A DNA stretch of 64,000 nucleotides from Tetracentron sinense (GCA_015143295.1 CM026568.1:18234607-18298606), one strand, 5' to 3'; positions 10,686 to 24,100 are shown, numbered from the stretch's first letter. The notes: generated from the sequence alone by a model not told the origin. Numbers and translations: made by a program.

Positions 10686-13637
10686 GGCAGAATAATTGGT
10701 TGCCATCTTCTCGATGATCTTTTTCAGATTCTTATTGGCTGCTTCCACTGCTCCATTAGTTTGTGGCCTGTATGGTGTGGAGTTATGATGTTGTATTTTG
10801 AATTTTTGGCAGAGATCAGTCATCCCCTTATTGCAGAAGTTCAGAGCATTATCTGTAACAATCTCGAATGGAACACCATATCGGCAGATGATGTCTCTCT
10901 TCAGGAAACGCTGAACCACAGAGGCTATGACATTTGCATAAGAGGCCGCCTCGACCCATTTCGTAAAATAATCGATTGCAACCAGGATGAAACGATGTCC
11001 GTTAGATGCTTTCGGAGCTATGGGTCCGATGACATCGATGCCCCAAATAGAGAAAGGCCAAGGAGCAGTCAGATTGTGCAGCCTTGTCGGGGGTGCATTG
11101 ATCTTGTCAGCATAGATCTGGCATTGGTGGCATTTCTGTACATGCTTGCAACAATCCGCTTCCATGGTAGACCAATAGTAGCCCAATCTGAGAATTTTTT
11201 TGGATAGCATCAACCCGTTCATGTGTGGGTCGCAAGTTCCTCCATGAACTTCTTCGACTACCTGTGCTGTTTCACTAGTATCGAGGCATCTGAGCCATAT
11301 CAAGTTCGGCGATCTCTTGTATAAAATGCCCCCTGATAGGACAAACTGGATGGCCAATCTTCGGATTGCCCGACGGTCTGTTTTGGTCGCATCGAGAGGG
11401 AAGGTCCCGTCCTCGAGGTACTGCTTGATGTCTGCATACCAAGGCTTGTTGTCATTCACTGTGTCCAGCTCGAGGCAGTAGACAGGTTGATCCTGTTGCT
11501 GAATTTCAATTGGCCAGAGCATGATGCCTCTGGGGATCTGTACCATAGAGGCGAGAGTAGCCAATGCGTCGGCAAATCTGTTATGATTCCTAGATCGGTG
11601 ACTGAAACTGATTCTCCTGAATTGAGTGATTAGCACATTAAGATAGGCTAAATATGGGACTAGCTTAGCTTCTCGGATGGCCCAAGATTCATTTGCCTGA
11701 CAGATTACCAAAGATGAGTCCCCGTAGACGTCTATCTCTTCAATTCCGATGCCCAAGGCTTCTTTTAGTCCGGCTATGCATGCCTCGTATTCTGCTTCAT
11801 TGTTGGAGCATCTGAATTTCAGCTTTACAGAGATTGGGAGGTGTGCCCCCTTGGGTGAGATTAGGACTGCTCCTGCCCCGTGTCCATGACTGTTGGCAGC
11901 TCCGTCAAAGTATAACTCCCAGCCAGAGTATTCTTGCTCTTCTATTTCTGCGTACAGGATGGATTCGTCCGGAAACTGATCATGTACAGACACATAGTCT
12001 TGTGTCGGGCTGTAGGCCAAGTGATCTGCAATCGCTTGCCCCTTGATTGACTTTTGAGTCATGTACGTGATATCGAATTCAGACAACATTATAAGCCATC
12101 GGGCAGTCCTTCCGGTAGTGGCTGGCTTTTCCAATAGATATTTGAGTGGGTCCATTCGGGAGATCAGGATTACCGGGTAGGAAAGCAGGTAGTGCCGAAG
12201 ACGCTGAGTAGCCCAAACTAGTGCCAGACATGTTTTCTCCAGCGGGCTGTACCTTTCCTCATACTCTAGTAAGCGCTTACTGATGTAGTAAATGGCCTGT
12301 TCTGTTCTGCCGGTCTCATCATGCTGTGCCAAGACGCACCCCATGGAGGTTTCTTGTACTGAGATATAGAGTAGTAGGGGTCGTCCCGGCGTAGGAGGCA
12401 CAAGTACTGGAGGGTTGAGAAGATACTGCTTTATCCTGTCAAAGGCTTCTTGGCATTCAACTGTCCAAACTGTCGGTGTATTCTTCCGAAGAAGCTTGAA
12501 TATCGGTTCGCAGATCGGAGTGAGCTGAGAAATAAATCGACTGATGTACTGAATTCGGCCCAAGAAACCACGGATCTCCTTTTCAGTTTGAGGTGCTGGC
12601 ATCTCGATGATGGCTCTGGCTTTAGCTGGATCGACCTCAATGCCTCTTTTACTGACTATGAAGCCGAGGAGCTTTCCTGATGAGGCTCCAAAGACACATT
12701 TGGCTGGGTTCAGTCTTAGGCCGAATTCTCTGAGTCTGTCACAGAGTCTTTTTAGATCTTCAGGGTGTTGCCTGGCAGTAGGTGATTTGACGATCATGTC
12801 ATCTACATAAATTTCAGCTATCTTGTGGATCATGTCATGGAAAAGTGCCGTCATGGCCCTCTGATAGGTTGCCCCTGCGTTCTTGAGTCCGAATGGCATG
12901 ACCTTGTAGCAGAACGTGCCCCAAGGTGTGATGAAGGAAGTTTTCTCCATATCTTCTTCTGCCATTCTGATTTGGTTATACCCAGAGAAACCATCCATGA
13001 ATGAGAGCATCTCGTGCCTTGCAGTATTGTCGACTAGGATATCAATGTGCGGGAGAGGGAAGTTGTCCTTAGGGCTAGCCTTATTCAGATTTCGATAGTC
13101 AATGCACATCCGGACTTTTCCATCCTTTTTGGGTACTGTCACGATATTGGCCAACCATTCAGGGTAGTTTGCTACTGCCAAGAAGCCTGCATTGATCTGC
13201 TTTTCTACCTCTTCTTTGACTTTTTGTGACCATTCGGGCCTCATCCGTCTCAATTTCTGCTTAACTGGTCTGACATCCGGGTTCAGGGGCAGTCTGTGTA
13301 CCACCAATGCTGGGTCTAGGCCAGGCATGTCTGCATATGACCAGACAAAGACATCACTATAGCTTTTCAGGAAGCTGATCATATCCGTTCTTTGCTGTGG
13401 GCTCATAGTTGTGCCAATCTGGACCAACTGAGGGTTGTCTTCGGAACTCAGGTTTACTGTCTCGGTATCCTCGATGTTCGACTGTAGTAGCCCTTCACCA
13501 CATTCTAGCAGGTCCAAGATCTCCTGAGGCAGTTCATCATCCTGTTCTGTTTCCTGCTCTGAGTCATACTCAACTTCTGAAATCTCAAAGAGGGTTTCAG
13601 GGGTAGCCTTGTCGGAGGCGATTTCCTGGTAAATCAT
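10683..13637 (-). pseudogene. Pol (RT-RNaseH-aRNaseH-integrase), Ogre copy B
   Basis: 984 residues, closed by a private TAG. Order of domains: RT about 150-330 with FMDGFSGY (213-220) and the catalytic YVDD (277-280); a Ty3-type RNase H about 390-540 whose first acidic position reads YISVQE; a second, archaeal-type RNase H about 572-700 with D578, E614 or E616, D640 and D690; integrase from about 790 with the H798-H805-C836-C839 zinc finger and D868, D929, E965 (35 residues between the last two). The dual RNase H marks the Tat lineage. The frame opens just after the proposed intron acceptor at 13626, so the true N-terminus is probably joined to gag-pro by splicing rather than started at MIYQ. 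Confidence 0.9.
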
Positions 13638-13961
13638 TAAGCTTAGTTTAGCATGCTTATATTTTTATGTTTTGTTGGCTTCAGGACACTAGGCCTTCCA
13701 GGGGGAAGAATCCATGTGATTTCGTCATTAGCCCAATGCAAATGTTTTTTTTTTTTTGTTTTTTTTTTTGGAAAAACATGTTTTTGAGTCAAAAATCAAG
13801 ATTTTCATTGATAAAGAAGTGGACTGTTTACAAAATTGACTCGATAAAACAAAAAGAGGCCTACAGTTGGCCGACATTTTGGACTTTTGCAACGGGAGCA
13901 AAGAGAGATAGATTAAGAAGAAGAGGGGAGTGATACTGCATCACTGCTTGATCTGACCAAC
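13626..13961 (-). other. Putative Ogre intron between protease and RT, copy B
   Basis: 336 bp. On the minus strand the donor is GGGAAG|GTTGGT at 13961 and the acceptor TTTACCAG|GAAATC ends at 13626, with GCTAAACTAAG upstream as a branch-like site. Both borders fall between codons, so removal joins ...RSAGK to EIASDK in frame and skips the pro stop at 13941. It contains long T runs on the plus strand (about 13746-13770). An intron at this place is known in Ogre elements. The exact borders here are my inference. Confidence 0.5.
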
Positions 13962-15737
13962 CTTCCCTGCACTGCGCTTTCCCTGGCCCTGTGTGGCCTC
14001 GATGGTGAGAGCCTCAGTCCACCAATGGATTAGTGGCTGGCGACTGGATGATGCTTCTGCGCTGTTGGAGATGGTGCACACTTGTTCTCCTGCTGAATAT
14101 TCTGCTTCTGCTTCTGCATCTTCAACAGTCAGCTCTTCGAACATCCGGGCGACGCTGAATACTTCTGGTTCGGGAATCCCTGAAGATTCGGTGCCAGGTT
14201 GAGGGTTAGAGATATCGATGGCTGGTGCAAGAGGGGTTTCTGGGTCGGTTTCGAAGATTCCTATGGGGAAGGTTACTGAAATGTGGGGTCGGGGTTCAGG
14301 TTTCGCCGATTGTCTACTCTTCTTTGTCAGCTTGTTGAGATAGTCCTCGTAATTGGGCTTGTATCCCAATCCAAATGGAGGCGTGTAACGTGGAGGCACA
14401 TATCTCTTCTTCATGCCCTGGTTCCTGACACCCAGGCCTAGACCTGGCTGGTAATTCATCTTTGCCATCATTCTGATAAAGGGAGGTACTGCTTGCTTGC
14501 TCTGCTGTTCCACTTGGGCGATGGAGCTGGCCTGCTCAAACTGATAGGTCATGTAAGTTGTACCTTGACCTAGCTCCTGGATGTCTCCGAAGGAACTTGC
14601 CAACTCCTCAGATGGAATGACGACTAGGTGGTCGTCCTGTATAAATTTGATTCTCTGGTGCAGAGAGGATGGAATGGCACCGGCCGAATGAATCCACGGC
14701 CTCCCTAGGAGCAAGGTGAATGAGGCAGGTACATTCACAACTTGGAAATTTGTCAAGAACTGAGCCGGTCCAACCCTGATGGTTAGGTCAATATCACCCA
14801 AGTTTTGTCTGGTGGTATTGTCGAAAGCCCTTATAGTCATGGGTCTCTTCTTAACTTGACTGGTGTTCATACCCAGGCTTTGTAGTGTAGAGAGTGTGCA
14901 GACATTTAGGCCGGAGCCATTGTCAATGAGTACCGAGGATAATGTCCTATCCATACACTGAACTGCAATATATAGGGCCCGAGTGTGATCCCTATCTCCA
15001 TCCGGTATTTCCTCTTCAGTAAAGGAGATGATTCGTGATTCCAGCACTTGCCCCACCATCTGCCCCAGTTTCTCAGGCGAGATGTCTGGTGTTACATGAG
15101 CGTTGTTAAATACCCGGAGAAGTTGCTTTCTGTGATGTTCTGAAGTCAAGAGAAGGCCCAAGATAGAAATTTGTGCCTGAGTTTTGCCCAACTGCTGGGT
15201 AATATTGAATTCTTCCGCTTTTTCCAATATTTTGAGTAGGAGAGCCGAATCTGCTGTTTCCTTTTCTGAGTCTGCTACCCCTGCTTTTTCTTTTGCCTTT
15301 TCTTTCACCGGCTCAATTACCGGAGATTGATACACCCGGCCGGATCGGGTGAGGTTAGCTATGTACTGACTTTCCAGGATGAGAGATTGAGGGGCAGGTA
15401 CATGATTAAGGTTGAAAGGCCGGGAAGGGATGTAAGGGATTTTGACTGGTCCAGTGGATGTTGAGGCCTTGGCTGAAGCGGTGGGCCAACTGGCAGGACA
15501 GGGAATTGTGTAAACGACTCGCTCTTTCTCTGATTCTAGAGTGGGGAGTTGTATTGGGGTCTGGATGGCCTGAACATTAGATTGTGGCAGGGGGATTATA
15601 ACTGGGGGTCGGTACGAGGGCCTGATGATGCCATCATCGACTGCTGGTGCGCTGAGTCTAGGTTGCCCTGCCCCGGGCTCTTCCCATTCAATAAAGTTAA
15701 CTTGGTTGTTATGTGGGGGGCAGTGGCACCTGGTCAA
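13941..15737 (-). pseudogene. Protease and G-patch region, Ogre copy B
   Basis: A 598-codon open stretch. It begins after a private +1 G frameshift (six Gs at 15715-15720, five in copy A). It contains the aspartic protease core SSVLIDNGSGLNV and the flap-side LLLGRPW. A G-patch-like segment follows (MAKMNYQPGLGLG and RNQGMKKRY). DNGS in place of DTG/DSG is usual in this lineage. The tail is low-complexity and acidic. It ends VGQIKQ at a TGA that the proposed intron would remove. In the intact state it would be the C-terminal half of one gag-pro protein. Confidence 0.85.
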
Positions 15738-17281
15738 TACTGATGTTGCTGGGAGCTAGTTCGACCTTACCTGTATCCAGGAGATCCTGGATAGCGCACT
15801 TCAAACCAATGCAGTAATCGGTTGCATGGCCCGGGTCTCTATGAAAGGCGCAGTGTTGGTTGACATCGTAATTCTTGTTCCTCTTGTCTGGTGGTAAAAG
15901 AGGGGTAGGGCCTCTTAGTTCGAGAAGGTCCTGCTTGGTTAGGAAGTCTAAAAGCTGACTGAGTGTGTAAGGGAGAGGGGTAAAGGTCCTGGGGGGACGG
16001 GTTTGCCCCTGGTTCTGTTTAGCCGGCCGGGTGTTTCCAGGTACTGGCTGTTGCTGAGCGGCCGGAGCTGGTAATCTGATTGGCGCTACGGGAGCCACTA
16101 AGTTAACATTTTCTTTTCTTTTCTAGTCTCTGTGACCGTTGTTTCTGCTGGTTGAAGCTGCTGTCGCTTTGAGGGGAGCAAGCCCTAGGTTGGAATGAAT
16201 GGCTCCACTCTGTATTGCTGCCTCAATACGGGCACCTGTTTTAACTATTGTGCCAAAGTCTACAACCGGTAGAGTGACCATTAGTGTAGAGTAGGGCTGC
16301 TTCAGCGTGCCCAAAAATATGTTTGCCAGCTCTTCCTTGGGGATAGGGGTGATGACTTTTGCTGCCATTTCTCTCCACCGGGTGGCATATTCTAGGAACG
16401 ACTCATTATTCCGCTGGTACATCTGTTCCAATTGGCTTCGCTAAGGCCGAAGCTCCTGATTAAAAGAGTATTGCTCTATAAAGGCATCCATGGCGTCCTG
16501 CCATGTCTTGATTCTCTGTTTATCGATCGACATCCACCAGGCAAGGGCTGCCCCCTTCAGACTTTTCTGGAAATACTGTATGAGCAAAGGCTGATTCTTG
16601 TTATATGGGAGCATGTCCCCCAGGTACATCTGCAAATGTTGCTTGGGACAGCCCGAGCCGTCACATTTATCGAAGTCAGGTACCTTGAATCCAGGGGGAA
16701 TAACATCTCCAGAGGAGAAAGTCAGGTCCTCCAATGATAGGGTGGGATTGGCAGATGCCTCTCTCATTCTTCTCATTTCCTCTTTCATCTGTTTTATCTC
16801 TTCATGTTGGTCCTTGAGGGACGGTGTAGGGTCGGAAGATGATGGCCTATCCTGATTGACATGTGATGCCTTAGGCTGCTCGTCATACTGGTCATACTCC
16901 TCTCCTCCTCCGCCTGTCGCGGGTGTAAGGTTGGGAATAATGATAGGGGTAGGCTGCTCTGGGTGAGGCTGATCGGGGGCTTCATTGGTAGGTTTCGGTT
17001 AGAAGGTTCATCGGTTCGGGCACCAATAAGAATATTCAGGGACTCCAGAACTCGGTCCAACTTATTCTGCATAGCTACAATATCCCTACAATATCCCGGT
17101 CATGCGACTGTACCAGTTCCTCGATCCTCTGTTGATGGTCTGATGGTTCTGTCATTGCTTCTAAGCTGCTTTCTATCGGGCCGGTGTAGGGTACAATCTC
17201 CGTGACTGGTATTTCTGTGAGGACTGCTTCTGCGACTTCTGCGAGAATCGCAGTCAGAGAACGAGTCATGGGTCGGCTCAT
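15709..17281 (-). pseudogene. Gag, Ogre copy B (fragmented)
   Basis: The gag frame reads from MSRPMTRSLTAIL (ATG at 17281) to the zinc-knuckle-like CAFHRDPGHATDYC in the 15709-16098 segment. The capsid-type core is WWMSIDKQRIKTWQDAMDAF and the following YATRWREMA. Lesions shared with copy A are an 11-bp duplication (17075-17096) and a TAG after RNNGHRD (16123-16125). Private lesions are a 1-bp deletion near 16991, a CAG-to-TAG change at 16441-16443, and the +1 G at 15715-15720. The gene cannot make Gag as it stands. Confidence 0.85.
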
Positions 17282-17422
17282 GCAGACTGAAAAAAATACA
17301 ACGACTAAACATGAATATGCATGAGGGAGAGAAATGATGCTAAAAAAAAGATTTTTCATTGATTGCAGTGATTGAGTGAGTGTGATATAAGACTGACTCA
17401 ATAAAACAAAAAGGACTCAACC

Positions 17423-19118
17423 CTAGGCAGGCCCATCGGGGATAGCAAAGTCAAGCGGTCGGGGCACGCCGTCACAGTCCATGACCTGTTGTTGGAGGGA
17501 TATAATTTTGACCTCCATACGCTCGATTGTCTCCGAGGCATTGTACATATGGGATCCGTACTGTCGGATCCGACTGGTCATCTCCTCCTTCGCACTATCA
17601 AGCTGTTCCTGATGGAAGTGCAACTGGGCCCGAAGGACGGAGTTCTCTCTGATATCACCCCTGTGTCCCTTCCGCAAGGATCAGACTGTGTGCTCGAGGT
17701 GGTCAACCTGCTCCTGCATGGCTATGAGTTCGCGGTTCTGCTCCGCTTCCTGCTGCCTGAATGCGCGCTGGGCTCGTCTAAGCTGTTTTTCTCTCCTGGA
17801 TCTATAGCTGCCTTTCCAAGAAGAAGTCTGTCCAGGGAACCGCCATGTCAGCTATGGGTATGGTTCCTCGAGATGGGGCTGCAACTGGTGTAGGCAGTTC
17901 CCTAGACGCTGGCATGCCGGGTGGAAGGTCAAGATTTTCTACCCATATACGGTATGCAGAATCAGTTGGTGGTCCAGTTGTGACCACAAAATCTGGCCAT
18001 TTGTCCCTTCTGGAGCTTCGCCAATCTGTTTGGAATCGGCGGGTGAGGCATTCAGATTGCACTGTGAAATTGACGAAATCATTCTCCAGGTCGTCTATTA
18101 CTGGTATGCGCTAAGGGAGTCCAAACTGGCGGAGGACTCGAAGTTGTACATAGGCTGCAGAGCCGGTGAGTCCTGCTAAGACCATACATCGTCTTCCTGC
18201 TATGACGACGCGTGGTAGTTGTCTGCGAACCAGCCACACGCATTCCCATGTGATCTGCTTCTCTGTCAAGTCTTGGAGAAGCCGGTAGAGAGTCTTAACA
18301 TCCGAAGTCATGATCTCGCCTTGATTCTGTGAAATCTTCCTGGACAGGCTGTATGCATCTAGAGGTACGTCGGGTACCGGTAAGATGGTGGGCAGGTGTG
18401 AGACCATCCACAGATGTAAAAGCGGTGCACTGGCGTGGAAGACGCCTTTTCTGCGTCCTGCTGCAAGGTTGAGAGCCCTGAATAACTCTGCAAGAATGAC
18501 TGGGACAACCGTCTTTGATTCCCGCATGTCGTCGATTATCCCTGTCAGTACTGAGTCGGCGAAGGCGCGACTTTTCGGGAGCACCAGTTGTGACATGATG
18601 ATCAGTGTGAAGGCATTGAGACCAGGGATCTCAGTTTCTAGGGAGTCAGGGTCTCACTTGGGCCGGTACAATTTCTCAAGAAATTCAATAGGCACCCTGT
18701 CGTAAGTGCCGCTAGGATCGTACTGCAAGGAGGCAGGCCTGATTCGTAAGAATCGTGAGAGATCTGCCTGAAAGTTGCCTTGTAGCGCGGTACTATGGCA
18801 TCACCTTCCATGTTTAAGCCGAGAATGCGTTGTATCTCCTCCAGTGTTGGACACAACTCGTTCTTACCGAAACGGAATACCATATAAGTAGGTTCCAACA
18901 CTGGACGGCGGCATTAATGAGGCGCCAATCTGTCTTAACCATGGACAGGTCTAAGGTGTTACCCAATCTGTAGTACTGGTCCCCAAGTGAGACGCTGATC
19001 CCGACTCAGTGCCTCAATCTTCTCACGGAGGGCCGGATCACATGCCCCCCTGGGAGGTCAGGTGCATGGGTCTAGGAGGCTGACCATTTGGCGGAACAAT
19101 CCCTGACGGACCTGCCAT
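17423..19118 (-). pseudogene. ORF1, DUF7745/plant-mobile-domain-like, copy B
   Basis: This is the copy-B version of the extra Ogre ORF upstream of gag; see the copy A entry at 28114-29809 for the domain description. Lesions shared with copy A are TAG at 18111-18113, a frame change near 17802-17830, and TGA at 17681-17683. Private lesions are TGG-to-TGA at 18654-18656 (KWDPD in A), single-base deletions near 18773 and 18886, and extra single bases in homopolymers near 18980 and 19047. It is clearly more decayed than copy A. Confidence 0.75.
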
Positions 19119-19947
19119 CTACCCTAGACAAATATACAGACTCTGTGTAAGTGTACGGTGTATGAAATGCAAATGATGCAATTTTTTTTATTTTTTCATT
19201 AGGTGTGACATGGCACATGTATCCTGATAGGGCAATCGGAACAGGGGTCCGGTATGCTTTAACCCGGGTTGTAGGAACCAGAGGCCTATAAGGATAAGGC
19301 GGGGGATAGGTCTAAATGAAGACCTATACGCCGAAGATTTGAACCAACATGTGCTATGTCCAGAGATGGGGTAGGATGTGTTATTACAGCACAAATTTGG
19401 CTCATCACATGCCCCTGGGTGAGTGCTTATCCGGGTAGGATATATCCGGGTAATCAACCCTGATTGGGACAGGTATAGGGTGCAAGCAGGTTAGGGTTTA
19501 GAGTATCCCTCTAGGTGGGGCTGCTTGTAGACTATACCCTAGCATAAGCTATATGTAAGCATGTTGAGGTAATGCAGGGTGTTCCGAAAGGTGGGGGGAT
19601 CACTTAACACCGTATATGCGACTCCCTGGTATAGAACATACCTGGGACGATTGGTGTAAGCGAAAGCGTTCAGAATCCTTCCCTGAGAGTAGTCACCCAG
19701 TAGGAGTAATTCCGCGGACCTCCAAGACTGTTAAGCCCCTGTCACTGAGGATAGTCATCCAACAGCCGTGAGCGTAATAAGCCTGTCTAATGGGTATTGG
19801 GTTGTTACACTAGTATGCTATGCATGAAATGCACTATACAAGAAACATCCCAAAAAGTATAAAGAATCAACACTTAATTAAATACTTAGGTATTTTAATA
19901 AATTTTGAGATTATTTGGCTTAAATTTAAGTTCCGGCTTGAACCTTA
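19119..19947 (-). other. 5' leader of Ogre copy B
   Basis: About 830 bp lie between the primer binding site and ORF1. I see no gene. It matches the leader of copy A (29810-30642) with small indels. The short frames in it differ between the copies. Confidence 0.7.
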
Positions 19948-19965
19948 TCCCCAACAGAGTCGCCA
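19948..19965 (-). other. Primer binding site, copy B (one mismatch to A)
   Basis: On the minus strand TGGCGACTCTGTTGGGGA lies 4 nt after the end of the middle LTR. Copy A reads TGGCGACTCTGCTGGGGA. The 5' TGG pairs with the CCA end of a tRNA. Ogre elements are reported to use tRNA-Arg; I did not check this against tRNA sequences. Confidence 0.65.
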
Positions 19966-19969
19966 GAGC

Positions 19970-21113
19970 TGTGAGCATGAGATTTTTCAACCCACTTTCA
20001 CAATTATATGTTTTGACTTGAGTCGCCACCTATTCATTCTTAGGGATAGGTCCCGGGTATTTGTTTGTTTGGATAAGGCAAATGGTCTTTACAGAGTTAG
20101 GGTAGCGGTTTCGATTAAGCCCTAGGGAAGGTATTAGGCACCCCAAGACCTCCGTTTTATAACGGTTACTTACTCCCTAAACTTAAGCCAATTATAATCT
20201 CAAAGTTAATTTAAAATGTCCAAAGTTTTTAAGTGAGTGCTAATCCAAGAAAAATAGAAAGCTAGATGGCTAGGGTCGAACCCGAGTTGAGTTGCCTACG
20301 TACTCACATGGTGAGATCAGACCGAGCGTAGTTCTGGCACATGAGCCCGTGCTAAGGCGAGGGGGGGTGTGTGTGTGCACCAGGGCGGCTTAGGGTCTAG
20401 CCTAGAAGGCTATGGTTTAGTTGACCGGGGAGGTCAAGTGCACAAGGGGTAGGTCTAACCGCGGTTAGAGGAGATTTAACTATGGTTAGGTGAGCTAACC
20501 AAAGCTAAAGAGGTCCTGCAAGTCTCTTTTGGTTTTTTTGTATTTTTATATTTTTTGGGATTTTGGAGATATTTGAATGTTTTTGGTATTTTGGTTATAT
20601 TTGCATGTTTTTGGTATTTTGATTATATTTGCATGTTTTTGGTATTTTGATTATATTTGAATGTTTTTTTTGGTATTTTGAGCTTTTATCATGTTTTTTT
20701 TATTTTCATATGGGTAGGGTTTTGAAAAACTTAGCTAAAGTCACATTTAATCCAAGAGTTTGGCTAAAAGATTATAGTTTAAGACTAAAGAGGGGATGTG
20801 CGTATGAATGTAAAATGGTCTATTGCCAACACCTATTTTGTTGAATGGTGTTGATAATAGATCAATATCATTGTCTTTGGTATGAGACATTTTTAAGAAT
20901 GTCCTCTTTAAGGTCTTAAACTATCATTTATTTAAGTCTTTAAACCATCACCTACCCTTCAACATAGAACATGAAGGAAAAATAAAGAAATGAAAGAAAA
21001 TGAAAACTCATCCTCTCCCTTTTAAGGTGGTTCATTTACACCATTATTAATGATGTAATGTTGCTCTAAAGAATGTTAGGGAGGGGATGAGCTTTCACAA
21101 AAAATTCTAGAAA
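19970..21113 (-). repeat. Truncated middle LTR of the array
   Basis: 1144 bp, corresponding to the left portion of the full LTR (5369-6521), which is the R/U5-side half in element orientation. It is cut at TTCTAGAAA and fused directly to pol sequence (AAATGCCC, equivalent to 10416). AAA is shared at the junction (21111-21113). The missing ~1.15 kb includes the U3 part with the TATA box and the LTR start, so copy B has no promoter of its own. Confidence 0.9.
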
Positions 21114-24100
21114 TGCCCTAGCCATACGCCTCTGATAGGCCTGAGAGTGATCCATGGCTTTCAGTCGCCGCTCTTCAATCAGGTTCAGCTGTTCATACCG
21201 GGTTTGTGCCCATTCTGCTTCTGATATTTCTGCTTCCATTAACACCCGGAGCGATGGAATCTCTACTTCAATGGGGAGGACTGCTTCCATACCATAGGCC
21301 AAAGAAAATGGTGTAGCCCCTGTTGAGGTTCTAATGGACGTTCTGTAGGCCATGAGCGCATATGGGAGCATCTCATGCCAGACAGAATAATTGGTTGCCA
21401 TCTTCTCGATGATCTTTTTCAGATTCTTATTGGCTGCTTCCACTGCTCCATTAGTTTGTGGCCTGTATGGTGTGGAGTTATGATGTTGTATTTTGAATTT
21501 TTGGCAGAGATCAGTCATCCCCTTATTGCAGAAGTTCAGAGCATTATCTGTTACAATCTCGAATGGGACACCATATCGGCAGATGATGTCTCTCTTCAGG
21601 AAACGCTGAACCACAGAGGCTATGACATTTGCATAAGAGGCCGCCTCGACCCATTTCGTAAAATAATCGATTGCAACCAGGATGAAACGATGTCCGTTAG
21701 ATGCTTTCGGAGCTATGGGTTTGATGACATCGATGCCCCAAGTAGAGAAAGGCCAAGGAGCAGTCAAATTGTGCAGCCTTGTCGGGGGTGCATTGATCTT
21801 GTCAGCATAGATCTGGCATTGGTGGCATTTCTGTACATGCTTGCAACAATCCGCTTCCATGGTAGACCAATAGTAGCCCAGTCTGAGAATTTTTTTGGAT
21901 AGCATCAACCCGTTCATGTGTGGGCCGCAAGTTCCTCCATGAACTTCTTCGACTACCTGTGCTGTTTCACTAGTATCGAGGCATCTGAGCCATATCAAGT
22001 TCGACGATCTCTTGTATAAAATGCCCCCTGATAGGACAAACTGGATGACCAGTCTTCGGATTGCCCGACGGTCTGTTTTGGTCGCATCGAGAGGGAAGGT
22101 CCCGTCCTCGAGGTACTGCTTGATGTCTGCATACCAAGGCTTGTTGTCATTCACTGTGTCCAGCTCGAGGCAGTAGACAGGTTGATCCTGTTGCTGAATT
22201 TCAATTGGCCAGAGCATGATGCCTCTGGGGATCTGTACCATAGAGGCGAGAGTAGCCAATGCGTCGGCAAATCTGTTATGATTCCTAGATCGGTGACTGA
22301 AACTGATTCTCCTGAATTGAGTGATTAGCACATTAAGATAGGCTAAATATGGGACTAGCTTAGCTTCTCGGATGGCCCAAGATTCATTTGCCTGACAGAT
22401 TACCAAAGATGAGTCCCCGTAGACGTCTATCTCTTCAATTCCGATGCCCAAGGCTTCTTTTAGTCCGGCTATGCATGCCTCGTATTCTGCTTCATTGTTG
22501 GAGCATCTGAATTTCAGCTTTACAGAGATTGGGAGGTGTGCCCCCTTGGGTGAGATTAGGACTGCTCCTGCCCCGTGTCCATGACTGTTGGCAGCTCCGT
22601 CAAAGTATAACTCCCAGCCAGAGTATTCTTGCTCTTCTATTTCTGCGTACAGGATGGATTCGTCCGGAAACTGATCATGTACAGACACATAGTCTTGTGT
22701 CGGGCTGTAGGCCAAGTGATCTGCAATCGCTTGCCCCTTGATTGACTTTTGAGTCATGTACGTGATATCGAATTCAGACAACATTATAAGCCATCGGGCA
22801 GTCCTTCCGGTAGTGGCTGGCTTTTCCAATAGATATTTGAGTGGGTCCATTCGGGAGATCAGGATTACCGGGTAGGAAAGCAGGTAGTGCCGAAGACGCT
22901 GAGTAGCCCAAACTAGTGCCAGACATGTTTTCTCCAGCGGGCTGTACCTTTCCTCATACTCTAGTAAGCGCTTACTGATGTAGTAAATGGCCTGTTCTGT
23001 TCTGCCGGTCTCATCATGCTGTGCCAAGACGCACCCCATGGAGGTTTCTTGTACTGAGATATAGAGTAGTAGGGGTCGTCCCGGCGTAGGAGGCACAAGT
23101 ACTGGAGGGTTGAGAAGATACTGCTTTATCCTGTCAAAGGCTTCTTGGCATTCAACTGTCCAAACTGTCGGTGTATTCTTCCGAAGAAGCTTGAATATCG
23201 GTTCGCAGATCGGAGTGAGCTGAGAAATAAATCGACTGATGTACTGAATTCGGCCCAAGAAACCACGGATCTCCTTTTCAGTTTGAGGTGCTGGCATCTC
23301 GATGATGGCTCTGGCTTTAGCTGGATCGACCTCAATGCCTCTTTTACTGACTATGAAGCCGAGGAGCTTTCCTGATGAGGCTCCAAAGACACATTTGGCT
23401 GGGTTCAGTCTTAGGCCGAATTCTCTGAGTCTGTCACAGAGTCTTTTTAGATCTTCAGGGTGTTGCCTGGCAGTAGGTGATTTGACGATCATGTCATCTA
23501 CATAAATTTCAGCTATCTTGTGGATCATGTCATGGAAAAGTGCCGTCATGGCCCTCTGATAGGTTGCCCCTGCGTTCTTGAGTCCGAATGGCATGACCTT
23601 GTAGCAGAACGTGCCCCAAGGTGTGATGAAGGAAGTTTTCTCCATATCTTCTTCTGCCATTCTGATTTGGTTATACCCAGAGAAACCATCCATGAATGAG
23701 AGCATCTCGTGCCTTGCAGTATTGTCGACTAGGATATCAATGTGCGGGAGAGGGAAGTTGTCCTTAGGGCTAGCCTTATTCAGATTTCGATAGTCAATGC
23801 ACATCCGGACTTTTCCATCCTTTTTGGGTACTGTCACGATATTGGCCAACCATTCAGGGTAGTTTGCTACTGCCAAGAAGCCTGCATTGATCTGCTTTTC
23901 TACCTCTTCTTTGACTTTTTGTGACCATTCGGGCCTCATCCGTCTCAATTTCTGCTTAACTGGTCTGACATCCGGGTTCAGGGGCAGTCTGTGTACCACC
24001 AATGCTGGGTCTAGGCCAGGCATGTCTGCATATGACCAGGCAAAGACATCACTATAGCTTTTCAGGAAGCTGATCATATCCGTTCTTTGCTGTGGGCTCA

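Noticed and set aside
10680-11207. 175-codon plus-strand frame opposite pol, also at 21375-21902
   Set aside because: It is the antisense shadow of the integrase reading frame. It occurs in both array copies only because they are duplicates. No motif.
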